Source: Porphyra umbilicalis
Lineage: Eukaryota > Rhodophyta > Bangiophyceae > Bangiales > Bangiaceae
NCBI GenBank assembly: GCA_002049455.2
Contig: KV918914.1
Coordinates: 1-64,000 of the forward strand
Length of the DNA stretch: 64,000 nt
Direction: 5' to 3'
The translations under genes and the position numbers were made by a program. The notes under the pieces were generated by a model. The model saw nothing but the letters and a program-made list of their open reading frames with translations. It ran no database searches and was not told the DNA's origin. Every line of letters begins with the position of its first letter. Within the stretch, counting starts at the first letter, position 1. Below are positions 22,470 through 31,891 of this stretch, piece after piece.

Positions 22470-23041
22470 ACACCTGGAGGGCGAGGGTATCCTTTCCGTG
22501 AGTCTCATTCGTCAATGAACGATGAAAACACAGCAAAGGCACTTGACGACGGGTGAGCAAAGCGCATACACAGAGGTCGCCGTCAAACGGGCCGATGGCG
22601 ACTCGGGCGCAGTCATCCCAAGCTGCGGCCGGGCCGCTCGCCCCGCCGTCTCCGCTGCTGTCTTGGAAATGACAGGATGGCGCGCGCTCTAGTAGAGGCC
22701 GAGCAGCGCGGCCAATTCGTGCCCTCGTCAATCTAGTGCCACGCCGATTCGATGACTGCTGGCCACTTGATCTCCATTGTTGCTCGATTTGGATGCCCGC
22801 AATCCCTGGGCATTCCTGGAAGCGCGTCAAAGTGGTTGTTTTGTGGCTTCACCGTCGTCGCTCCATCGTCTGAGCTCACTGCACCGCACTTCCGCCGCAG
22901 TGTCGGAAGGAACGCTGCCACGCACATGTCCGATATTGACTTGTTGACCTTACGAGCCCGACCTAGCGTCGAAGCCCGAGAAAAGAGGGAAAGAATGGAG
23001 GACAAAACTGCGCAGGCGCTATCGCATACAAAGAAAAAACT
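22470..23041. other. no gene seen
   Basis: There are only short frames on both strands without motifs or visible repeats. Confidence 0.4.
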
Positions 23042-23159
23042 ATGAAAGGGTCCGCAACAACGATCCTTATGACGCAACGCACGCCTATGCTCGTTTACAT
23101 GTCGGTTGGGGTGCTGGGACCGGGTAACACCGCCACAGATGCTACCGCAGCGGCCGTAG

Positions 23160-23390
23160 GGGAGAGCTGCGTCGCAAACGCCGCAGGCACATGGGCGACA
23201 GCGACAAGGGGCCCCAACGCGGTCCTGGACCCGCCAGTAGGCGCCGCGGGAGCTGCTGCCGCAGCGGCCAGAGGGGAGAGCTGCGTCGAAGACGCCGCAG
23301 ACACATGGGCGACAGCAACAAGGGGCCCCAACGCGGTCCCAGTGCCGCCAGTATGCGCCACGGGAGCCACGAACGCCGTGGGGGCCGAAA
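23160..23390 (+). repeat. 114-bp tandem duplication
   Basis: GGAGAGCTGCGTCG followed by ACATGGGCGACAGC occurs at 23160 and again at 23274. The period is 114 bases, a multiple of three. On the plus strand it gives two 38-residue units with the phrase TWATATRGPNAV in an open frame (23042-23707). The reverse strand is also open, so coding is uncertain. Confidence 0.7.
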
Positions 23391-23408
23391 ACGCCACAGG
23401 GGTAGGGT

Positions 23409-23929
23409 GTGCTACGACGGCAACGTGCTCTCCACGGGTGCCGGCGACACGCGACGCCGGACCACCAGCTGCTGCTCGCGCACCATCACGAAACGCAAGG
23501 GGAGCAACTGCGGTCGCGGCACGCGGCGGAGAACCGGCGGCTGCAGGGGCTCCGAAGTTGGGCGCTGTGGATTTGGCTCGAGATGCAGCAGCAGGGCCCC
23601 GTCGCGGCTTCGTGGCCGGGGATGCGACAAAGACAGCACCAACCCGACCGTCCCCTGGCTCTCGCGCCCGCCGCGGAGGCTGCCGCCTCTTCCTCCGACG
23701 TGCCTAGCATGCCGTCTCGCTCGGAGGAGGATGGCGTCCCCTCGTCGAGACTGCTCTATGCGGCTGACGCAGCCAGGCGGTTGGCGGTGACAGCGCCGCG
23801 GTGGGCGTTTGAGTACAACGTCTTGAAGGACGCGACGCTCGGCGTTGGTGTTAGCGTGGAGGCGCGACGTGGCCATCCGACGCATGTGGGCGTCCTTTGC
23901 CGCCGTGGTGGACACGCTGACAGTGTTGT
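23409..23929. other. ambiguous frames left of element B
   Basis: A plus-strand frame (23409 to the LTR) contains a helical segment with AAENRRLQGLRSWALWIWLEM and then SSSDVPSMPSRSEEDG. The minus strand carries the downstream continuation of the Cys/His gene. Both look partly protein-like and I could not decide between them. Confidence 0.25.
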
Positions 23930-24022
23930 CAACCATGCTATTAATAGAGAGGTCCGTCATCATGGGCCACACAAAGTCTTCCTTGGAGAGAGGCTGCTTG
24001 TTGGGCTTCGTCACGAGCCGTT
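23930..24022 (-). pseudogene. Cys/His cluster protein copy 2, 3' half (cut by element B)
   Basis: On the minus strand, from the target duplication of element B, the frame reads into KEDFVWPMMTD, which matches GKDFVCPLVSD of copy 1 (11534-11911). The 5' half is at 34957-35200 on the other side of element B, in the same frame. The frame goes on past 23930, but similarity to copy 1 is no longer visible there. Confidence 0.6.
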
Positions 24023-24418
24023 TGTAGCATATCTCTGCTCCCAATTGGCAATTGGCCACGAGTAGCCCCCTTGACGGACCAAAGCCCATGTATTGTGGGA
24101 AATGGCCTGTGGCACGCCCTTTGGGGGGTTACTTCCGCATTGTTCATTTTTTATTGTTTTTTTGCTTACCTGTCTTATCTGTCTGCAGGCACTCAATACG
24201 ATCGCTTGTGATCGGACGGTCGATCGACCGGTGCCCTCGTTTGTATTAAATCACCGTGGGTCCGGGGTCTCCGTCGTGGGCGCCACCCGGCTCCTCATTG
24301 GATGCATTCCAACAAAAGGTCTTTCTTCCTCGTCGCGACGGCGATAAAACTCGCTTTATTGCTTGGCTACGGTCGGTCTCAGTACACTGGTATTTGAACT
24401 AACGTTATTAATGCCACA
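24023..24418 (+). repeat. 5' LTR of element B
   Basis: It begins TGTAGCATATCTCTGC and ends TTAATGCCACA. Its partner is at 34556-34951, and a family copy is at 745-1138. It contains a palindromic CGATCGATC-like stretch near 24225. Confidence 0.92.
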
Positions 24419-24420
24419 TT

Positions 24421-24439
24421 TGGTGGGGCAGCAGGGGAT
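24421..24439 (+). promoter_or_regulatory. primer-binding site of element B
   Basis: TGGTGGGGCAGCAGGGGAT starts two bases after the LTR. The complement would be a tRNA 3' end with CCA, an A discriminator, an acceptor strand CTGCCCC and a plausible T-arm with A58 and C61. The tRNA is not identified. Confidence 0.6.
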
Positions 24440-24648
24440 ACCCTCGCCTTCATCGTGCCTCGCTGCACGGTGTCCCCGAGAACTTTTTCGCTGCCCCGTG
24501 GCATTGTGACGGTGTCAATACGGTCGCTTGGCGCGCGGGGCGTAAGCCATCGACTTGCGGGCGTGGTGCCGGGGGCATCACGGTTGAGATCTCCGACGTT
24601 GGCGCGCAGGGCGTAAGCCAAGTCGGAACACTTTGTTCAGGTCCCAGT

Positions 24649-27099
24649 ATGTCTACTGGTGGTACCAGCGGCACTCGGCGAGCCAGAGACGGCAAGTTGC
24701 CAACTGGCTACCGGCCACCGGGCGGGGGACACGGCACCCCTGCCGCCTCCGACGCCCCAATGGACGGTGCTCCAACTCCTCCCATCCATGCGGATCAAGC
24801 CGCCTCCGGGCAGATGCAGGTGGTGCAGAGCCTGAAGGCGGCCTTTGAAGCACTTCAGCTACGCCGAACGGCCCAAGAACTGACTAACGAGTCTCTGGCG
24901 CGAGCCAATGACAAGTTGGTCGACGACGTCGAGGCCCTGCGCCAGGTCGACTCCCATGAGGAGGAACGCCGTGTGGCTTCGTCTCGCCGCCAGTCGGGCG
25001 ACAAGACCAAGAATGTCAAGAAGACGAGCAAGGTGACTAAAGACAAGTCCGTCCGCAAGGACGATCCGGCTAACGCCGCGCCTTCCTCATCTTCCGATGA
25101 TTGCGCCTCTGGGTCAAGCCTGACGTCGTCAGACGACGACAACCCCAACGCGACGGACACGTCCTTTTCGGACAATGGCCACGGGCCGCCAGGCCCGCCG
25201 TCGCCCTCAAGTGGGTCCTCGCCGAGCGACAGCTCGAGCGAGTCGGACGCGGCCGCGCGCAAGCGCCCCGCGCCCCCCACCAAACGGAAGGAGCGACTTG
25301 AAAAAGCCTATAGGACTAAGGTGATCCGCCCTGCTAATAGCCGCTTCAAGACACTCCTGGACTACAGGACGTACTTGCTGATCCGTCGTCAACTGACGTA
25401 TACGCCTAAAGAGGCGCAACGGTCGCATCGTCTCAGCAAACGTTTAGACGGAGCGTTCCATGGGCAACAGCCATTCACGGGAGCCCTGCCCTTGGGCATC
25501 TTCACGTTCCTGACGAGCTTTCGCCGCGCGTGCGACGCGGCTGGGCTGACGCATGGTCAAGCCCTTCCGCTTATGGTCTTTCGACTTGCCGGCAACGCCA
25601 AGATGGCCTTCTCCGGCGCTCAACAGTACCCTTGGACGTAAGCGTTATGCCATGCGTACATACGGAGATGCCGTCAACTGGCTTCTTTCGAAGTATGTGA
25701 CACTCGCAACTATGGCTAACGCCTACCAAGACATCATTACGATGAACCAACGAGACATCGAGGCACCCACGGCCTTTGGTCACCGCGTGGAAACGCAATG
25801 AGACATTCTGAACGGTTTGTTCGACATCCAAGACGTTAAGGACGTCTTTTTCACTGGTCTTTCGGACCTTGTGCAAGCGCACGTGCGGGTCTTGAACAGA
25901 GCCTGAGATGGATAAAGTAGAGCCAGACATATCCGCACATTACACTCATGACAATCCATAATCCATGCCGCAGCCGCGTATCCACATCGTACTCTGTTCA
26001 TTTACCGCCGGATACACTGAGCCTGAATGACTATCCAAAGGCCGGATATAAATTAATCTGAATCGAATTTCCACCTTGCCTGATCCGGCTCACAAATTCT
26101 GCGCCGCAGTGCTGGCGCGTGAGGATGCCTCCCCACCCTGTTCGATCGCCATCATCTGGCGGTGCCGAGCGGCGATCTTGCCGGAAAATTCCCGAACGGT
26201 TCTGTCCCGTGTCTGAAACCGCTTGCCTTGTTGTCAACGGCCCGCGCGAGAATCCGAACGGGCACCCCCGGGTGAGCACACGAGAGTTCCAGGGATCACT
26301 ACTGACGAGGACCGCTGCACCATCCAAATCAGTTCCAACAACCAAGAGGTACTTGACGGCGGTTCATCGCGACAAATGCTTTTGAGGAGACACGCGTAGT
26401 TGAATCACATGTAACACTGTACCTGGAGAGATGTCTCCTTACATTTCATTTGTTTCAATTTTAGTCTTCTTTCAGATCCATCATTCAAGAGAATATATTC
26501 AATCTGTCTATCCTGACTATAACCAAAATCGCACTAACTGAATATGCGACTACAATATTGATCCTGACTCTGTCCGTCCCAGCAAGATCTGATTTTGGAT
26601 ATATGACCTCGTCAAATACTCAATCCAGAGTGCATGTGAGGGGATGTGGATTATATCCTAATGCAACCAAAAGTGCCTGATTCGAAAGCCCCTGGTCTTG
26701 AATGACCAATTCTCTGATCGGACTCTCTCCGAGACTGTTGCTACCGCCCAGATGTACTGAGACGGCACCAACAAGCTGCGCTTGCATCTCAAGATGACCC
26801 GCCCAACGGCAATCAAAGTCGCTTACGCGACGCAGGACCAGCGAACGACGACGGAGCGACCGTTCACACCGGTTCGCACCCCGCCGCCCCCGCGGGCCGC
26901 CGTCTCTCAAGCCAATCGGGCTGACATCTGTTACAATTGTTACAAGCCGGGGCACTTCGCCGCACAGTTTGCCGAACCTTATCGCCCTCGCGAGCGTCGG
27001 CAACCGACTATCGGCGTCCATGCCATTGCAGATGGTGACGCCGAGGAAGACGAGGTCGAGCATCCGAACGACGCCGTCGAGGACAAGAAAAACGTCTAA
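24649..27099 (+). CDS. gag region of element B, interrupted by the MITE
   Basis: It starts MSTGG at an ATG, with a helical charged region, a Lys-rich stretch, a Ser/Asp-rich linker, then a capsid-like region (about 25290-25890). After the MITE there is a nucleocapsid knuckle with CYNCYKPGHFAAQ at about 26930-26970. It is a fossil part of the element. Confidence 0.75.
25897..26694. mobile_element. hAT-like MITE, copy 2 (798 bp)
   Basis: The element starts CAGAGCCTGAG and ends AAAGCCCCTG, with an exact 8-base duplication GTCTTGAA (25889-25896 and 26695-26702). It is the same family as 5660-6458. It lies inside gag of element B, so it is younger than B's insertion or arrived with B. Confidence 0.92.
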
Positions 27100-27199
27100 G
27101 CCGGGTGCCCGACTTGGGGTTGCCCGGCGGAACGCGAAAGCGTACGGTGACAAGACTCTTACGTCGCTCCCTTCGGCAATACGAGATCGCAGCCACGTT

Positions 27200-28660
27200 A
27201 GGCCCATGCCTGCGCGTAATGCGAAGTTGCCGCCCTGTCTTAGACACGGGCGCCGGGGTGAACATAGTGCGAACTAGTGTTCTCCCTTCGAACTGGATGG
27301 CTTACGCCGAAGAGTTGACTACGCTTCCGCGCATCCGAGATGCAAACAACAATCGTCTTGTGACGAAGTATGCCATACATCTGAATGTAGACACCGGAGG
27401 TGTACGTCTATTTGACCGATTCCTCGTTTCCGACAACTTGTCAGTCCCGTGCATTCTTGGCACCGAGTTCATTGAACAAAACATCGAGGGCATCTTGCCG
27501 CGCTTGCGCAAGATCGTCTGGCAAGAGCACGTGCGCTGCACGGAGGAACTACCTCGGCCAACGCCGATATTAGCTCGTCTTAACGACAGCGCGTGGGACC
27601 GCCACTGGCTAGATAAACCCGCTCGGGTTCGAGCCTGCAAACAGGTGCGTGTCAACGGACACAAGGAGGAGTGGATCATGGCCACGTGCGACATGCCTGG
27701 TATGGCTACCATCACACCGAACATTCGGTTGTGGCGACACAAGTCCATGGCAGTCGCCCGCGGCATCGCCATCGTCAAACCGGACGAACCATTCCTGGTC
27801 AAAATATGAACCTTCGGCAAGGACCAAGTCATTGTTCGCAAGAAATCTACCTTGGGGTTTGCAGAACCCTACCAAGGGCCGATGCTTTCCGCCGTCCTGG
27901 ATGACAACAATCCAAAGGATGGAACCGATAACTCATCGGACGACGCGAGTCGTGACCCGCTCGAGGACCTCGACCTCAGTGAGGCACCCGAGTACCTGCA
28001 CAAGCAGATTCGTGACATGATTAAGACGCATTCGTCTATGTGGGATGGAACCCTTGGCGTCATCCGCGCTATGGAGCACACCATCGTCACTCCTCCCGAC
28101 GCTCTGCCCATACGGGCCCAACCCTACCGTACCGGGCCGTTCAAACGGCAGATCATCGCTGATCAGATCAACAAGATGTTGAAGCTCAACGTCATTGCCC
28201 CTAGCCATAGTGCTTGGGCAAGCCCCGTGGTAATTGTACCAAAGAAGAACGGCAAAGCCCGATTCTGTGTCGACTATCATCGGTTAAAAAATATCACCAA
28301 GAAGGATGCTTATCCATTGCCTCGAATGGAGGACAGCCTTGACTCCTTGGGAGATGCCCAAGTGTTCACGTCTCTCGACTGCACCGCGGGGTACTGGCAA
28401 GGACCCTTACGCAAGGACGACCAAGAGAAGACGGCGTTCACGACGCACTGTGGTATATACCACTGGTTATCCATGCCTTTCGGCTTGACGAACGCGCCGG
28501 TTACCTTTCAGCGTGCGTTGGATGTTATCCTCTCGGGCTTGAAGTAGCAAATATGCCTTACCTACTTAGACGATGTCATCATCTTCTCCGCAAACGCGAT
28601 ACAACACGTCAAAGACTTTGACACGGCTCTTCACCGTCTCCGCGAAGCCGGGGTTACCCT
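27200..28660 (+). CDS. protease and reverse transcriptase of element B
   Basis: An aspartic protease motif LDTGAGVNIVR lies at about 27240. RT begins near 28080 with PYRTGPFKRQI, and shows FCVDYHRLKN, SLDCTAGYWQ, PFGLTNAP and the YLDD active site (about 28565). This order is typical of Ty3/Gypsy pol. Confidence 0.85.
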
Positions 28661-28664
28661 AAAC

Positions 28665-31199
28665 TTGGAAAAGTGCACGTGGTTCTCCGATGAGGTCGAG
28701 TACCTCGGACACATTGTCCGCCCAGGGCAACTGCAAGTGAACAACAAGAACGTGGATGCTCTGAAGGATGCCAAGGTCCCAACTACAAATATCCAGCTGA
28801 ACAGCTTCTTGGGCATGTGTAACGTCTATCGACGGTTTGTCAAAGACTTTGCCAAACGAGCAAAGCCCTTGAACGCCCTGACTAGGGCCGAGATCCCACC
28901 GGATCTACCTCCACCGACGGACGTGGCCATCGCCTTATTCGAAGACCTTCGAAACGCACTATCGTGCCCCCCGGTACTCGCCTTGCCAAAAGCCAATCGG
29001 AAGCTCGTCGTCGACGTTGACGCATGCGCCGACCAAGTTAGTTGTACCCTCCTCCAGGAGGAACCGGGCGAACTGCTTCATCCTGTCGGATATTGGAGCC
29101 GAGAACTCACTGCTGCAGAGCGAAACTACTCCACCACGGAGCGAGAATGCCTCGGCGTCGTGTGGGCTTTCCTCAAGTTGAGGCACTTCCTCGACGGACA
29201 ACGGTTCCTCATCCGAACGGATCACCACGCACTTAGCTGGATCTACAGCACGACCGACTCAAGCGAACGCTTGATGCGATGGCGACTTCGCCTCTCCGAA
29301 TACACATTCGATATGGTTTATAAACCAGGTGCATCGCACCACTTACCGGACTTCCTGTCGCGCGCCTCTACGGTGGCGCCGCCAGACGATATCCACGATG
29401 ATATACCGTGCCTGGCATTGGCCGAGACGGCCAACGGCTTGATGACGGGGAGGTACAGGGGTACCGACAAACCCGAACCGGTGGAATTCAACGACGTTGT
29501 TGAAGCTCAACAAACGGACGACTATTGTGTCGCAATGAAACAATGTGTCGAACTCGGAACGGCAAAGGCCTTCTGCCGCGATGAGCATCACGATCTGTAC
29601 CGCCGTGCGCCTTACGGCAATCAACTGGTTGTTCCAAAGTCTTTACGTGAACGCGTGTTGACCCTCGAGCACCACGCAACCTTGGCCCTCCATCCTGGTA
29701 TGAACCGGATGTATTACACAATGCGTAAGGCATACTACTGGCCTTCAATGGTGACGGATACTCACTCGACCATCACCAAATGCACAACGTGTGCGCAAAA
29801 TCGCCTCGCCTTGCGGCGACACACCACACCATTGACCCTGTTCCAGGCTACTGAGCCTCTCACGGAGCTGTCCGTTGACATCTTTGGGCCCATCCCGGCC
29901 TCCAAGAAGGGCAATCGCTTCATCTTGGTTATCACCGACCGCTTCGCCAAGCTCACCAAGTGCGTCGCCTTGCGGCGAATCACGGCCATGTCCGTGGCGT
30001 CAGCCATCATAGACGCGTGGGTGTCAGCCTACGGGCCACCGGACCAGATCCTATCGGACCAAGGGCCCCAGTTCATGTCGAAATTCTTCATCGCTGTGAT
30101 GAAAGTGCTTGGCATTGAAACGATTCGCACCACGGCGTATCATCCCCAAACCAATGGGCAAGTCGAACGGTACAACCGTACCATGGCTACTCAGCTGCGA
30201 CACTACGTCGCCGACGACCCATCACGATGGGATGAGCTACTCCCGGTAATCACCATGACGTATAATAGCCAACCACATCGGTCGACGGGCATCGCCCCAT
30301 TTGAGCTCGTTATCCCAAGGCGGATCTTCAACCTCACGGTTCGCAACTTGCCCCCGGGCACTCCGCTGTCCAATGAGGGAACGCTCAAGGATGGGTCGCC
30401 CCTAACCAGCAAATGCGATTTCATGGCACGCCTTCGCAGGCAGATCCCCGTTGTCGTTGAGGCCTTGCGTAAGACGCAACAACGTTACAAACGTAACTTC
30501 GATCACCGGGTCGCAACCCGCAATGCGGACGTCAAGATCGGCGACTACGTATACACGACCAACCACGATCGGCAAAATATGCTGCAAAGCAAAGCCATTG
30601 GCCCCTTCGTGGTCGTTGACGCCGATGCGGACGCCTCCACGTTTGTCATTGACATTGACGGGGAGGAGAAACGCGTCAGCAGTGACCATGTCACCCCAGA
30701 TCCCCGTCCAACGACGACGTACACGGTTCCACAACCCCTGCTAGATGGTCTAGACCAACGCGTGTCACCCGCAGCAACTGCCGATGAGTATGTGATCGAC
30801 AAACTCGTAGGCTTACTCCAGACGAGTGACAGCTATAGCGCTAAGATGCGCTGGTTCGACAACGAGTCGAAAGACGACACCTGGGAACCCCTGGAGAACC
30901 TCCCCCCCAACCTGGTGGTGCGTTTTTTTCGACAGAAGAAGAAGCATGTACCGGGGTACGAGTGGCAAACGCCAACACGACGAAGTCGCCGACAAGCCGG
31001 GCTCACAACTGTGGCCATTATCGCCCTGGACCCCACGTGGACACCCACGATCCAACATGTCCATGTTACAGGCGACGGAGTTATCCATGCCACTGTCTCT
31101 TGGACAGAGTCAACTCCTGCCACCGCAGTTAAGGAAGTAATTTATGTCACATGGCGTAAGACCACCCTGCCCTCGATGGCCCCCAAATTTTGCGTATGA
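28665..31199 (+). CDS. RNase H, integrase and chromodomain of element B
   Basis: RNase H shows VDVDACADQVS (about 29010) and TDHHALSW (about 29220). Integrase has an HHCC finger (about 29670-29805) and the core motifs ELSVDIFGP, LSDQGPQF and PQTNGQVERYNR at about 29870-30185. A chromodomain lies near the C-terminus (about 30785-30955; MRWFDNESKDDTWEPLENL), the mark of chromoviruses, which use it to steer integration to particular chromatin. A further tail of about 70 residues follows. Confidence 0.9.
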   Translation: MEKCTWFSDEVEYLGHIVRPGQLQVNNKNVDALKDAKVPTTNIQLNSFLGMCNVYRRFVKDFAKRAKPLNALTRAEIPPDLPPPTDVAIALFEDLRNALSCPPVLALPKANRKLVVDVDACADQVSCTLLQEEPGELLHPVGYWSRELTAAERNYSTTERECLGVVWAFLKLRHFLDGQRFLIRTDHHALSWIYSTTDSSERLMRWRLRLSEYTFDMVYKPGASHHLPDFLSRASTVAPPDDIHDDIPCLALAETANGLMTGRYRGTDKPEPVEFNDVVEAQQTDDYCVAMKQCVELGTAKAFCRDEHHDLYRRAPYGNQLVVPKSLRERVLTLEHHATLALHPGMNRMYYTMRKAYYWPSMVTDTHSTITKCTTCAQNRLALRRHTTPLTLFQATEPLTELSVDIFGPIPASKKGNRFILVITDRFAKLTKCVALRRITAMSVASAIIDAWVSAYGPPDQILSDQGPQFMSKFFIAVMKVLGIETIRTTAYHPQTNGQVERYNRTMATQLRHYVADDPSRWDELLPVITMTYNSQPHRSTGIAPFELVIPRRIFNLTVRNLPPGTPLSNEGTLKDGSPLTSKCDFMARLRRQIPVVVEALRKTQQRYKRNFDHRVATRNADVKIGDYVYTTNHDRQNMLQSKAIGPFVVVDADADASTFVIDIDGEEKRVSSDHVTPDPRPTTTYTVPQPLLDGLDQRVSPAATADEYVIDKLVGLLQTSDSYSAKMRWFDNESKDDTWEPLENLPPNLVVRFFRQKKKHVPGYEWQTPTRRSRRQAGLTTVAIIALDPTWTPTIQHVHVTGDGVIHATVSWTESTPATAVKEVIYVTWRKTTLPSMAPKFCV

Positions 31200-31891
31200 T
31201 CCCCAACTGGCTTTTCGGAATGTCGCCCGCCTGAATGCTGAATACGGCCCCTACACATATGTGTGGCCAAAAGCCTCGCAATCGACACTGATAAAACCTG
31301 ATCCCACCGAGTCCGTACACCCCAACGGGTTCTTCGTACCTCCGGTACAACACCTCGAATCAGTTCTGAGACGCTTGGTATCGACCAAAAAAGAGGCCAC
31401 CATGGTAATCCCACAGTGGACCAGCACCAGCTGGTACGCCACCGCCATCCGTGCGTGTTTCGAGTACCAAGTACTTTTATCATCCGATACAAGGGATACG
31501 ACTCCCACACCATGGGCCATGCTTACCTGCCACTTCCTTCATCGATACGATGGTAATCAGGAAACTGGGAAGCGGACGAACACACGTCATGCGACAGAAA
31601 CACAACAAGGGCACGCGCCCTACAATCCCACCACGGTCAACCGAACCGCCCACTTCGCAGTGGCAGTCCCTCCTCCTTCTCGTCACAACGACGCGAGTCC
31701 CGGCGGGAATCGCGGCGCGCGCCAACACTGGCCCTCGACTTCTGCGAGACACTGCGCGCACGCGTGTTGCGCGCCGAGGGCGGAGCCCCCGTCGACGGGC
31801 CCCCGCCCTCATGGGTTCGACGACCAAGGATTCTCTGCGCGTTAAAACGCGCCGTCGTGGCCTCCTCCTCTGGCTGGATAGCCTCAAGGTG

